Below are positions 23,001 to 32,485 of a stretch of DNA of 64,000 nucleotides, one piece after another. Numbering within the stretch: the stretch's first letter is position 1; each line of letters begins with the position of its first letter. The DNA comes from Limnomonas spitsbergensis (lineage: Eukaryota > Chlorophyta > Chlorophyceae > Chlamydomonadales), in contig JAYJMM010000026.1 in NCBI GenBank assembly GCA_037349105.1, forward strand, positions 1,612,001 to 1,676,000, given 5' to 3'. The notes beneath the pieces were generated by a model that had not been told where the DNA came from, searched no databases, and was given only the letters and a program-made list of their open reading frames with translations. Both the position numbers and the translations under genes were made by a program.

Positions 23001-24196
23001 CGGCATATTCAGGAGGAGGAGTGGGCCGTGTGTGGAGGCTGTGTGTGGGCTGTGAGAAACTGAGATTCTGAAGGTGATACCTAAATAAAAGGACTTGTGT
23101 TGCCCCAGCTACGAATGCAAAGGTCTTGGCACGGGCGGTAGCTTGTGGCCCGAATGAAGACTTGCTGCTTGTTTGAAAGAGGGCATGGGCGTCATGAAAG
23201 GGGCCCTTGCCTGACAAGCTTCTGATTTTACCCACTGGCCAAAACATGAGGGTGATCTGGTGAGCATCAAAACGCATGTCGCCTCCTTAAGTGAGGATCA
23301 TAATGCATGCCCCCTCCTTAAGTGAGGATCATAATGCATGCCCCCTCCTAAAGTGAACATCAAAATGCATGCCCCCTCCTTGTCAGAGTGTCAACCCTGC
23401 TTCAACCTTGGTGACTGCAGGGACTTTTCTCAGGCTTCGTGGAGCAAACTGGGAAGAGCAGCGCGCGGTACCTGCGAAGCCTGGCCTCCAGCGCAACCAT
23501 GGGCCGGTGGGTTACCTGTGACTGAGGATTGTGGCGGGGACACTTGATTGATCAACTGGTCAGAGGTTTGACGGAGGACAATTGATGTATCAACTGGGTA
23601 GAGGTTTTACGGAGGACAATTGATGTATCAACTGGGCAGAGGATTGACTGAGGACAATTGATGTATCAACTGCTGTCAGGCTTAGCCCTGGGGTAGCCAC
23701 ATTCTGGACTACAAGGTCAGTCTGAGCTCTGGGGAAGGTACCTTCTGGTATAAAGTGGCAGCTCAAAATGGTGTGGCAACGGGGCAATGCTCTCTGTCCC
23801 ACAGAACTGTGTGTACGAATTCCGAGAAATCTGATCCTATTCGCATCTTTTGGTTTTGTGTTCAGGTCAAACCGTAATTTGCTACAGAATGAGTCGTTCA
23901 AGACTGCACAGCTAGGCATGAATGCAGCCAACAGCGACTACGATGACACGCCTGGGACTTCACGACAAGCCTCAAGAACTGGCATGACCCAGCCTAGCCG
24001 GGTGGGGCAGTTGAGCCAGCCCAGCTTCCTGCCACTGACCGAGGCTCATTCGATGGAGCTTGATGCAGCTGCGTCTGGGGAGGTGCCTTATGCTGCCCAG
24101 GTTGAGGCCGGCAGTAGCAACACCAGCAGTGACGATGCTGCAAGGCCGGCGGATGGTGATGTTACCTTGGTACTGCAGGATGATCAGAGGCGGTAG
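11023..24196 (+). CDS. ABC transporter, ABCC/MRP type, 22 exons, 1411 aa
   Basis: Full-length exporter with TMD1-NBD1-TMD2-NBD2 and no extra N-terminal TMD0, as in short MRPs; such proteins export organic anions and glutathione conjugates at plasma or vacuolar membranes (family knowledge). Inferred exons: 11023-11489, 11920-12090, 12595-12712, 13423-13480, 13861-13983, 14515-14588, 15117-15359, 16010-16138, 16357-16538, 16813-17174, 17466-17631, 17966-18339, 18768-18951, 19192-19327, 19584-19698, 20002-20150, 20658-20770, 21309-21531, 21712-21882, 22629-22889, 23421-23506, 23866-24196. Phases all agree and the sum is 1412 codons. NBD1 has Walker [10 protein letters not shown] (about residue 463), LSGGQKQR (555) and [14 protein letters not shown]2 has GRTGSGKSS (about 1082), the ABCC-type FSLGQRQL across the exon 19/20 junction, [11 protein letters not shown] and the H-loop TIAHRLNT. 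A hydrophilic tail of about 110 residues is encoded by the last exon; if the 23507 donor is not used, translation ends at 23525. Confidence 0.93.
11830..11919 (+). repeat. Duplicated acceptor and exon start upstream of ABCC exon 2
   Basis: CTACAG then CTACTGCATCAGCCTCTT at 11865-11888 precedes the inferred acceptor TATAG then CTACTGCATCGGCCTCTT at 11915-11937 by 49 bp. The intervening CCCCTGACCCCTT phrase is also repeated. The first acceptor would shift the frame (49 is not a multiple of three). Confidence 0.75.
12105..12296 (-). mobile_element. hAT-like MITE, inverted copy in ABCC intron 2
   Basis: Starts CAGTGTTTCTTTATTTGTGG and ends near AAAGAAGGACTG. Flanks GCCACAGT / GCAACTGT look like an 8-bp target duplication with two changes. 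The interior is the reverse complement of the family core (AAGGCCCGATTGGGACC, then GGCCACAAATGGGGCC). It begins only 15 bp after the exon 2 donor. Confidence 0.72.
13219..13352 (+). mobile_element. Second MITE-like family (CAGTGCTGTGC ends)
   Basis: Begins CAGTGCTGTGC and ends near CAGCCACCGTAAGGACTG. Related copies, partly inverted, lie at 21932-22042, 37503-37660 and 57955-58085; they share AAATTCAGCTAC and GAATTGTGGCGCAATTGCACAGCACTG-like segments. I see no clear target duplication in this copy. Confidence 0.55.
14030..14200 (+). mobile_element. hAT-like MITE, degraded copy
   Basis: Contains the core GGCCTGATTGGGACCAAACC and the ending GTTGTAGCTGATATG of the family, but the terminal repeats are eroded. 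It starts about 50 bp after the exon 5 donor. Confidence 0.55.
14242..14400 (+). mobile_element. hAT-like MITE with 8-bp target duplication
   Basis: Starts CAGTGTTTATTTTTTTCGGC and ends GAGATTATCACTG. Flanked by GTACTCAT (14234-14241) and GTGCTCAT (14401-14408), an 8-bp duplication with one change. Eight-base duplications with CAGTG-type ends are typical of hAT transposons (family knowledge). Intron 5 of the ABCC gene. Confidence 0.82.
14864..15055 (+). mobile_element. hAT-like MITE in ABCC intron 6
   Basis: Starts CAGTGTTTCTTCTAGTGG and ends AAAATTCACACTG; flanks ATTATCAT and TTTAACAT agree at six of eight positions. Its right end is about 60 bp before exon 7. Confidence 0.72.
15395..15515. 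repeat. A/T-rich tandem repeat, about 36 bp unit, in ABCC intron 7
   Basis: About three degenerate copies built on ATATATTATCCCATTACCTG and TCCTATTAAA. Confidence 0.75.
19752..19916 (+). mobile_element. hAT-like MITE, degraded copy in ABCC intron 15
   Basis: Family features are present: CCGGCTACGAGGC at the left, AAGGCTTGATTGGAC in the core, and GTAGCTGAGACACGG with terminal AAACACTG at the right. The left CAGTG end is lost. Confidence 0.6.
20195..20362 (-). mobile_element. hAT-like MITE, inverted degraded copy in ABCC intron 16
   Basis: Reads on the minus strand as the family core: a GCGGCC-rich left part, then AATGCCCAGTTGAAACC and GGCCTGTGGCCAGGGACC, then GTAGCTGACATTTAGCTGA. Both ends are eroded. 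Confidence 0.58.
20541..20635 (+). repeat. 95-bp duplicate of ABCC exon 17 acceptor and exon start
   Basis: ATGCCCTCTCT...TTACAG followed by TACTTACACCTGAATAGTG at 20563 repeats, with changes, the real acceptor and exon start at 20658 (TACTTGCACCCGGACAGTG) exactly 95 bp downstream. The copy runs through GACACGACCC and then reads a TAA stop in the homologous frame, so it is a pseudo-exon edge. Confidence 0.85.
20785..20963 (+). mobile_element. hAT-like MITE beside the exon 17 donor
   Basis: Contains TTTCTCGGCTACTAG, AAGGCCCAATTATGAC, CTGGACCGGCCTACAACT, GGCCACGAATGGGGCC and AAAGATACACAG. It starts about 15 bp after the inferred donor at 20771; the ends are imperfect and I see no target duplication. 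Confidence 0.65.
21932..22042 (-). mobile_element. Second MITE-like family, copy in ABCC intron 19
   Basis: Shares TTAGCTGAGTTTCAG, AAATTCAGCTACTTTTACC and the terminal GGCGCAATTGCACAGCACTG with the other copies of this family. Confidence 0.55.
23272..23385. repeat. 33-bp tandem repeat in ABCC intron 20
   Basis: About 3.5 copies of a unit containing GCATGCCCCCTCCTTAAGTG and AGGATCATAAT. It lies about 35-150 bp upstream of exon 21. Confidence 0.85.
23540..23672. repeat. 43-bp tandem repeat in ABCC intron 21
   Basis: Three copies of a unit containing GAGGACAATTGATGTATCAA and CTGGGCAGAGG. Confidence 0.88.
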
Positions 24197-24476
24197 GGCA
24201 TGGGATGACAGTAGACATGTTGATACTTGTATGCCAGTGAGATAACAACGTTGCATAACGAGTTGATTTGTAGGTTGCGAAATAGTGTACAATAATTGGC
24301 AGAATCTCTCTGCTGTGAGCGCTTCAAGTGATTATTGTCTGGAATTTTGCGAGCTGGATTTTGTGCATTTTCGTAATTGCTGAGCAGAGAGTTGCTGTGT
24401 TGCCCAGTGTTAATGAATGTTGTATTTGACATGCAACACCTCCTTGGCGAAATATGTTTTTGTCTCACCCAGCGAA

Positions 24477-24800
24477 AATCGCAATATGTATTTATCGCAC
24501 TACTTCTGTGCCTTGCACCCGAGGTATCAAGCAAGGCTGCTTACTCAGCCCCCTCCTGTTTAAACTATATCAGCGATCTGTCGGACAAGATCGCAGCCCA
24601 GTGCCCGGCAGAGCACCCGCGGCGCCTAGCTGGCAGCCCACCCCGACGTCAAAACAGCCAATGGAAACACAGCCTTAGGGGGTCAGTTTGGTCAGGCCCC
24701 CCGAGGGGCGCCACATACTTTGAACAGATGTACCAGGGCAGGCTTGGATGGGGGCTCTAAATTATGTCGAGGACGTCGTACGCCTTGTTGAGGCCTAGTT
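24477..24800 (+). pseudogene. Non-LTR retrotransposon reverse-transcriptase fragment
   Basis: Near 24513-24575 the sequence encodes TRGIKQGCLLSPLLFKLY, a close match to the RT block usually reading G-KQGCPLSPLLFNLY. A 2-base loss then changes frame, and the next frame continues ISDLSDKI as expected. Near 24755-24800 a degenerate YVEDVVRLVEA replaces the usual YADD box. The fragment is broken and short, so it is a dead copy. It lies in the ABCC-RAD18 intergenic region. Confidence 0.72.
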
Positions 24801-24837
24801 TTGTTGCTTTTCTTTGCCTTCTTGGGGAATAGGCTTG

Positions 24838-25005
24838 AGAAGGGCAAGGATATTTCGGGCTGCCTTCTCCTTGTGAGGAGGGTATTTCTCTCCTTAGTGT
24901 TTTTCTCCTTCTTTTGCTCTTACCCTCAGATTCTTTTCTTCCAACGGGACAGTTGGGCGCCCACGTGGCCGAGCCTTTTTGAGCAGGGCCCAGAGGTGTA
25001 ACGTC
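24838..25005 (-). repeat. Dispersed repeat, long copy, inverted
   Basis: The reverse complement matches 53305-53472 over about 165 bp: GTTACACCTCTGGGCCCTGC, CCAACTGTCCCGTTGGAAG, then an A/G-rich tail with AAGGAGAAA and finally CTTGCCC-TCTCAAGCC. It is the longest two-copy alignment of this family in the window. Confidence 0.78.
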
Positions 25006-25802
25006 TTAACATATTTATCGACTGAGAAGTCGAAGGAAATGATGTGGGAGAAAATATACTAAAAGGTATGGTGTCTATTTCTATGTAGTCTACAGCGATA
25101 CAAGACACTGGTCAGTCATATCCGGAGTAAAGTGTCGAACATACAAATGGGAGACAGCTGTACAGCTGTATGCATTGTCTGAAACAGACCTCTGGTCTGA
25201 AAGCAGATGATAAAGAAATACACCCCCGGCAGGGCACGCCGCACTCAACAGTTTGCAACCGGATCTCTCTAACAGAATATCGAACATGACTCCCTAAAGC
25301 GAGGGTTGACTCATACCGCAGCAGTAACCCATGTCACCTTACTTGTCCTCTACGAACCCCATGCGTTCAGCAGGTCCCCACGGGTGTGCACCACCATGAA
25401 CCCATTTCAGTCGTTACCATGTTTGCTCAACAACTTTCAACATTTTGCTCATAGGGACTCAATATGCATATGACGTATTATACCTCTGCCCCTTCTTAAA
25501 AAACCCCGGTGACGTGTACACTCGGTTGTTTGGTCGGGAGGAAAACGAACTGATGGGTTAGAGGCAAAACATTTATAATAGACAACAGGGCTACGTTTCG
25601 CAGATCAGCCATACAGTTTTTAACACGTGTCGAAACTACAAAAAAAAGAAAAATTCACTGGGGCACCCTTGGGTTCCAACTTGGGGTAGTTTTCTTTCTT
25701 TCATTCCTACAAAAGAAACAGATCATGTGGGCCACAGTGCCAGCCTGCCCTTCAGACATAGCAGCAACCCTCAACCGGCCGTTGGGGTGCGCAATCCCAC
25801 CG
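25006..25802. other. Convergent intergenic region 3' of RAD18
   Basis: Contains the 3' flank of the minus-strand RAD18 gene. No exon, RNA gene or strong repeat is visible. Confidence 0.5.
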
Positions 25803-28800
25803 TTATTCGCAGATGAAGTCCCCGGAGTCCTGAACACACTCCAACTCCTCCCAGCCTTCTGCAGCTGCCTGTGTCGCCACCTCTGTCACATACCCCCTCA
25901 CACCCTGTGTGTCGGGCAGAATTGCCTCACTGACGCCTAACCCATCATCCAGGAAGGTCCCATCAGGTAAGAAGCTGCCTGCCTCTTCCCCCAGAAACAG
26001 CCTCTCTGCCCGTGTGTCGTGCCCATCGATCAGGCTCGCCTGGCCCTCACAGGGGTCACCCCCCACAGCATTTGATCCACAGGCAGCACGTCCATCCTCT
26101 TGTAGCGACACTATCCCCAAGGCCTCTCCCTGAGGCTCCTTGCCTGGAGCAGCAGCTGTGACATACTCATTGGCAGCAGGAGCCAGGGGCTTCACACGGT
26201 CTTTCCTCTGAGAGGCCAGGCTGGCCACCATCTGCTCTATGAGCTCAGAGTGCTTGTATGCGGGGGCTCCGGAACCCGCATCGGCCGCCGTAGGCACGAC
26301 CACCTTCGGAGACGCCCTCCTACCATCGGCCTGGCGGCGTTGCTGGACCAAGAAGCTGGAAAGAAGCTGGTCCTGCGAGATCCGGACAGGCCCCTCGTCC
26401 ATCTTGGTCTGCAAAAACCTGCGGTACGCCAGGTACCGGTCTATCCAATCCTGGGTTGAGGTTTGAGGGTTGAAGGTTTTCAGAGATTGGGAGAGGGGAT
26501 GAGGGGGAGGGAGGTCATTGCGTGCTCTACTAAGGAACCTGCGGCATGCCTGGTACCGGTCTACCCAATTAGGGAACTCTTGTCAGCATCCTACCTAGCA
26601 TCACACCCAGTGTTTTCCATTTCAGATTTCTGAACTTACTTTCCAGTAGCCATGGGTGTGAAACAATGTGACTGAGTGGGAAAAGTGTGGGCGTGAAACC
26701 GAGGCCGCCAGGCCTCGTGGGGGGGGTGCGGGGGGGTGCCCGAGCCCCCTTTTTGCGGGGGTCCGGGGGCTACCCCCCGGTGGGGGTTCAGAGACACTTT
26801 GTGGGATCGTCCTTGAAATCTTCCGCAAATTGACATCATCAAGATAAATCAAGGCCACCAGCCTACCATGTCTCAGTCAGTCAAAATGTCTAGGAAACCG
26901 TATAAATGTGACTCACACCCAAGAGGACAGCGAACAGCTCCCAGCTGTCACCGAATTGATGCCATACTCCCTACCCCACCTCACCTTCTCATGCTCCCAG
27001 CCAGTGCCTGTTTTAGTGCGCACCAGACACCACCTTCGGGGGTCTGCCACCTCTGGGCTGATGGTGATGGTGGGGTCCGTTGGCTGGTAGCGTAAGCAAC
27101 ATGCCATGATTCAACCGTCCCCCCCCCCCCCCCCCCTTCTGGGCATAGGCTAGGTTGTGGTTGAACAACCTTTAAAATAAAACAATCCCAGGCTCACCTC
27201 CTTCCTGCCATCCACAGGCAAACCAATATACTATACTCCCAGGCTCACCTCCTTCCTGCCATACACAGGCAAACCGATATACTATACTTCCAGGCTCACC
27301 TCCTTCCTGCCATACACAGGCAAACCGATATACTATACTCCCAGGCTCACCTGCTTCCTATCATACACAGGCAAACCGATATACTATACTCCCAGGCTCA
27401 CCTCCTTCCTGCCATACACAGGCAAACCGATATACTATACTTCCAGGCTCACCTCCTTCCTGCCATACACAGGCAAACCGATATACTATACTTCCAGGCT
27501 CACCTGCTTCCTGCCATACACAGGCAAACCGATATACTATACTCCCAGGCTCACCTGCTTCCTGCCATACACAGGCAAACCGATATACTATACTCCCAGG
27601 CTCACCTGCTTCCTGCCATACACAGGCAAACCGATATACTATACTCCCAGGCTCACCTCCTTCCTGCCATACACAGGCAAACCGATATACTATACTTCCA
27701 GGCTCACCTGCTTCCTGCCATACACAGGCAAACCGATATACTATACTTCCAGGCTCACCTGCTTCCTGCCATACACAGGCAAACCGATATACTATACTTC
27801 CAGGCTCACCTGCTTCCTGCCATACACAGGCAAACCGATATACTATACTCCCAGGCTCACCTGCTTCCTGCCATACACAGGCAAACCGATATACTATACT
27901 CCCAGGCTCACCTCCTTCCTGCCATACACAGGCAAACCGATATACTATACTTCCAGGCTCACCTCCTTCCTGCCATACACAGGCAAACCGATATACTATA
28001 CTTCCAGGCTCACCTGCTTCCTGCCATACACAGGCAAACCGATATACTATACTCCCAGGCTCACCTCCTTCCTGCCATACACAGGCAAACCGATATACTA
28101 TACTTCCAGGCTCACCTGCTTCCTGCCATACACAGGCAAACCGATATACTATACTCCCAGGCTCACCTCCTTCCTGCCATACACAGGCAAACCGATATAC
28201 TATACTTCCAGGCTCACCTCCTTCCTGCCATACACAGGCAAACCGATATACTATACTTCCAGGCTCACCTGCTTCCTGCCATACACAGGCAAACCGATAT
28301 ACTATACTCCCAGGCTCACCTCCTTCCTGCCATACACAGGCAAACCGATATACTATACTTCCAGGCTCACCTGCTTCCTATCATACACAGGCAAACCGAT
28401 ATACTATACTCCCAGGCTCACCTCCTTCCTGCCATACACAGGCAAACCGATATACTATACTCCCAGGCTCACCTCCTTCCTGCCATACACAGGCAAACCG
28501 ATATACTATACTTCCAGGCTCACCTCCTTCCTGCCATACACAGGCAAACCGATATACTATACTTCCAGGCTCACCTCCTTCCTGCCATACACAGGCAAAC
28601 CGATATACTATACTCCCAGGCTCACCTGCTTCCTGCCATACACAGGCAAACCGATATACTATACTCCCAGGCTCACCTCCTTCCTGCCATACACAGGCAA
28701 ACCGATATACTATACTTCCAGGCTCACCTGCTTCCTGCCATACACAGGCAAAACGATATACTATACTTCCAGGCTCACCTCCTTCCTGCCATACACAGGC

Positions 28801-30453
28801 AAAACGATATACTATACTCCCAGGCTCACCTGCTTCCTGCCATACACAGGCAAACCGAGGGCAGTCATCTTCTTCTTTAGTTCCTTGTCAGACATCAGGT
28901 GGAACGCCACTTTGGGCGGGAGGTGCACGGTGATGGCATCGGGCTGCCGGGCCTTACCCAGCCCATGCTGCGTGCTTTTGGCAGGCCCTGAGAGAGTGAG
29001 GTCAGCTTGGGAGGCTTGCAGGCTGCCAACGGGCTGCTGTTGCTTGCTGGCTCCGAGGGGGGGTATACCCTGCAGATTCGTCCTGCTACCTAAGCCGCCC
29101 GCTGCAATCCGCCCACCCCCCTGCTGCTGCTGCTGCTGCTTCTTCAGATCAGCTTTTGATAAGCAGCTGTCCAAGTGCTGGTTCATAAGTGAGGTGTGCA
29201 CACTGATGCTGCAGATGGGACAGGCCAAGTATCCCAGGGGCAGCCGAGGGGGAACTACCGGAAAGCGTGGGGATGCGTCTGCTGTTGCAGCGTCGGCGGC
29301 GGCGGCGGCAGCGGCTAGGGTGGCTGCTGCGGTGGCGGCTGGGGTGGATTCCAAAGCGTGGCTTTGGGATGTTTCAGCATTGGGCACGTGTGTACCCCCA
29401 GTCAATGGTCCTGCTGCTGCCCCACCACTCTCTGTCAAACCTGTGTTAGCTTTATGGGAGAGACGTCTAGCCACTTTAACCTTGCCGACGCCTTCGCCAC
29501 CGCTCACACCCTCTTCCTCATCAGGATCATAATCACTGTCTTTGCCTCCGCTATCACAGCCGCCGCCGCCGCCGCCAGCGCCATCCTCAAGGGCGTTCCA
29601 GCTGGTTGCCGGGCGCTTTGTGGCTGGGCCCCCGCGTGTACCTCTTGCGCGCACTCTCCGGTCGTCGCCTGAGCTCTCAGAGGAGCTCAAGATCTCTATG
29701 GACGGAGACGTGTGGCGGCAAAAGCGGGTAGCCTGGGTGGGGCGGGCACTTGGCATGGACCTTGCTGCAGGACTTGATGACGAGCGGCCATGGCGCACAG
29801 GCGCAACCGCTGACCCTGCCGGGAGAGTTGATGTCTTATGACCTGACCGAAGCCGCTTCCGACCAGCTTCTTCCTCATCGCCTGCTGCTACGGCCACAGT
29901 AGCATCATGGCGTGCTGCAGGGCGTCCTTGCGTGGCACGGGCTGGCTTGTCATCACCAGCCACCCGCACTGCATCATCTCCTCCACCCGAGCTGCCTCCT
30001 TTCCCATCCAATGCCGCTGTGCCCGCTGCAGCGTCAGTATCCACCCTCGCATGCAGCTCATGCGCTGCCCGCAGGAGCTGCAGGAGGGCAGGCTTGAGTT
30101 CCCTAAGAGCGCTGGCAGCGTCTCTGAGGGGCGCGCATGGCCTGAGCTGTGCAGCATCCACTGGTTCGCGGCAGATCGGGCAGATGGGGGGCTGATTCAT
30201 TGAGATTCTATAGTCGAGATTGTGCCGAATACACGCAGAGCAGTCTGAGGCACATTGGAAGTCGATATATCGTGCGTTAGAGATTGGCGTGGTATGACAT
30301 GGCACATGGTGGTAAATTTCACTTACAAGCGTGTCCGCAAGTGGTGAGAACAGGCCCCCGCATTAGTTCGTAGCAGATTTGGCAAAGCAGCGAGTCGTCG
30401 AGAGATTTTAGCTTGGGAAGCTTTGCCACGAGGGATTCAAACTCACGATCCAT
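25803..30453 (-). CDS. RAD18: RAD18-type E3 ubiquitin ligase, three exons, 729 aa
   Basis: RAD18 with RAD6 monoubiquitinates PCNA in DNA-damage tolerance (established for the family). Exons on the minus strand: 30453-30327, 30244-28830, 26450-25803; phases agree and sum to 730 codons. The RING is complete across intron 1: Cys24, Cys27, Cys39, His41, Cys44, Cys47, Cys64, Cys67, with CGHAYCSAC split by the intron. A UBZ4-type finger (CPICSISVH...NQHLDSC) lies near residues 384-401, and a SAP motif near 483-530 is split by intron 2: exon 2 ends GLPVYGRKQ and exon 3 continues DWIDRYLAYRRF, matching the usual GxxxxGNKQ-LIxRH pattern. The RING-UBZ-SAP order and an acidic/Ser-rich linker fit RAD18; it is longer than yeast or human forms (about 490 aa). 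Intron 2 (28829-26451) is filled by a minisatellite made of its own splice donor. The C-terminal exon has no motif I recognise. Confidence 0.9.
26528..26580 (-). repeat. Decayed copy of RAD18 exon 3 start inside intron 2
   Basis: Positions 26532-26573 repeat, with about six changes, the first 40 bases of exon 3 (26411-26450), offset by about 120 bp: GGTACCGGTCTACCCAATT against GGTACCGGTCTATCCAATC. The copy would read WVDRYQACRRF, but its acceptor AG is lost. Confidence 0.82.
27187..28818 (-). repeat. 51-bp minisatellite, 32 units copied from RAD18 exon 2 end plus 5' splice site
   Basis: Exactly 32 units of 51 bp (1632 bp) precede the genuine exon end at 28819-28858, with no indels. On the coding strand each unit holds GGTTTGCCTGTGTATGGCAG, then GAAG(C/G)AG, the donor GTGAGC, CTGGGA and GTATAGTATATC. 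Thus each unit duplicates about 27 coding bases and the splice donor. Variation is nearly limited to C/G at the exonic -3 position and CCC/TTC at a second site. Confidence 0.97.
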
Positions 30454-30859
30454 GTGATCGGCCCTGAGGCCTTCGGTATGGAGGAGTAAACGATTGGAAA
30501 GAGGGAAAGAAAGAAAAACTTGATGACAGGAAGAGAACTTTTGTTTGGACTAAACAAACTGTGAGGCAGGCCACCCAGCCCTGAAAAACCTCAGGCGTAG
30601 ACCTCCCCCTGGCGTAGACGGTGCGGCGTAGACTCAAATTATGCCCGGGGATATAGGATAGAGATCGCCCCAAGTCATACGCTGAAGGTAAGCTTTAGGT
30701 GTACCTCATCGGCACACTCATGCTGATGCCGGCCTTCGTGCAGAAACGGCCTTACCAGCAGCAGCGCCAGGTCTCAAGCAGGCAGTTAATTACCGGCACA
30801 ATGGGGGAAGAACAGCAGATATCAGTACCGCCCCGCATACGTGACAAGCCAACAATACA
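30454..30859. other. Upstream flank of RAD18
   Basis: Presumed promoter side of the minus-strand RAD18 gene. No specific regulatory motif can be supported. Confidence 0.45.
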
Positions 30860-31660
30860 CCGCCCACATGCAGTGCTCCCCGCCGGCATGCCAGCGCCCC
30901 ACCCGTAGGACAACACCCTACCTGCATGCAGAGCATCCCACCGTCATGGCAGCAATCCGCCTGCATGTAGAAGCGCCCCACTAGTGCGACAGCACCCTGC
31001 CGGCATGTCTTTCGCCCGGCCAGACGGATCACCCCGCATGCATGCAGTATTTCCCCAGGCATGACAACACCCTGCATGCATATAGCCCCCCCAGCACGAA
31101 AATTACCTGATTGTATGCATATAACCCACTGCTGCAACAGCATCCCGTCGCATAAAAAGTGACCCTACATCATGACAACACTATGCTAACTCGCATCGCA
31201 CCATGCATGCATGCATCTAGCCCTGCCAGCACGACAGCACCCTACCTGCCTGCATCAGCGCCCCACTGGCACGACAACACCATGCCTGCATGCGTAGCGC
31301 CCCGCCAGAACGACAACACCCTGCCTACATGCATAGCACCCAGCCTGCAGAACAGCGATTTGCCGTTTTGCATAGCATAGCTACCCGCCAGACGAACGGC
31401 ACCTCGCCTGCATGCATACGCACCCCACCGGCATAAAGAGCCATGTATGCATGCATAGGGTCCCGCCGGCAGGACTGTACCCTGCTTGCATGGAGTAGCA
31501 CACCGCCCTCAAAACAAAGTTTCGCCGCTTTGATAAGCATAGCTACCCACCAGAACAACATCACCCTGCTTGCATGGAGTATCGCCTTGCCCGCACAACA
31601 GCACCTTGCACTCACGCATAGGTGCTGCATTTGAGCAGTGCCCAGAGGTGTAACGTCATT
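30860..31660. repeat. Degenerate minisatellite, about 39-bp unit rich in GCATGCA
   Basis: About 18-20 diverged copies of a unit like CACCCTGCCTGCATGCATAG followed by CGCCCCGCCAGCACGACAA. A longer period is visible: a GCATAGCATAGCTACCCGCC stretch near 31368-31390 recurs as GATAAGCATAGCTACCCACC near 31532-31552. Ends at a dispersed-repeat fragment (31630-31665, minus). Confidence 0.8.
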
Positions 31661-31779
31661 GACTCATGCATAGGGCCCCGCCGACACAACAACATTCTGC
31701 CTGCCTGCGTAGCGCCCCGCCGTATAACTTAACCTCGCCGGCATGCAGGACACTCTTTATTTGGATTGTTTCAGCTGCA

Positions 31780-32020
31780 ATTCAATGGGTGGGAGGCCTA
31801 CAGTGGGTTGACCCATCGTGGGGGGGCCCACAGGATTATCTGCGTGGGGATACCCATTAGGATGGACCATGGTGGGGTTCCCCACCCTGTTCTTCCCACG
31901 GTGGTGGACATTGTAGGTAAACCCACCGTGGGGCGGCAGGCGCCCCTCGTGGGGTAACCCACGTACCGGTCCGGTCGGACCCATCGTGGAGTGAGTGGGT
32001 CCCCCCACGTGCACTTTTTC
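31780..32020. repeat. Cluster of short palindromes of the CCCACnnTGGGG type
   Basis: Within 240 bp there are at least seven imperfect palindromes, for example ACCCATCGTGGGGGG, CCCACGGTGG, AACCCACCGTGGGG, CCCCTCGTGGGG and ACCCACG. Spacing is irregular (about 20-45 bp), which distinguishes the cluster from the minisatellite before it. Confidence 0.6.
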
Positions 32021-32485
32021 CGACGTACATCACGACATGTGGCTGGGTGGGTCTGATTCATGAAGCCGTGCAGATGTGCCACCAGCTATCTGCAGGTCAA
32101 GGATTGATTCCCATCCGCCCAGTTCTGGTTGCCCATTGGCTTGCCCGGAGGGCAACGAGTAGGAACTATAACTGCTTTGCTTTTCATGCTAACGTAGAAC
32201 CGGTTGCACTCCGCTATTCATTACATTATCTTGAAGGTGCACAGACAAGCTGCACGATGGGATAATAATTAACATTGGCCTGTGCAGCCAGTCCATTACG
32301 GGCCATAACAACTACGGTATATTGGGGTTGTTAAGCGAAGGGGGCCAAAAAAAGGAGTCAAAACCCTGATCATCAAAACAATGTGCAACGACCCCTGGCT
32401 GCCGCCCCACCCCCCTGCCTCCAGAACCTAGTAAACCTTTCTTTCTCAGTCAAAGAACAGAACTATGGCGAGGTAGGGGTCAATT

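Noticed and set aside
27050..27110. Possible extra RAD18 exon on minus (open, with AG and GT borders)
   Set aside because: Joining exon 2 directly to 26450 restores a continuous SAP motif; the extra exon would interrupt it.
27187..28818. CRISPR-like array
   Set aside because: Units are contiguous with no unique spacers, the context is a eukaryotic intron, and the unit is an exon-intron boundary.
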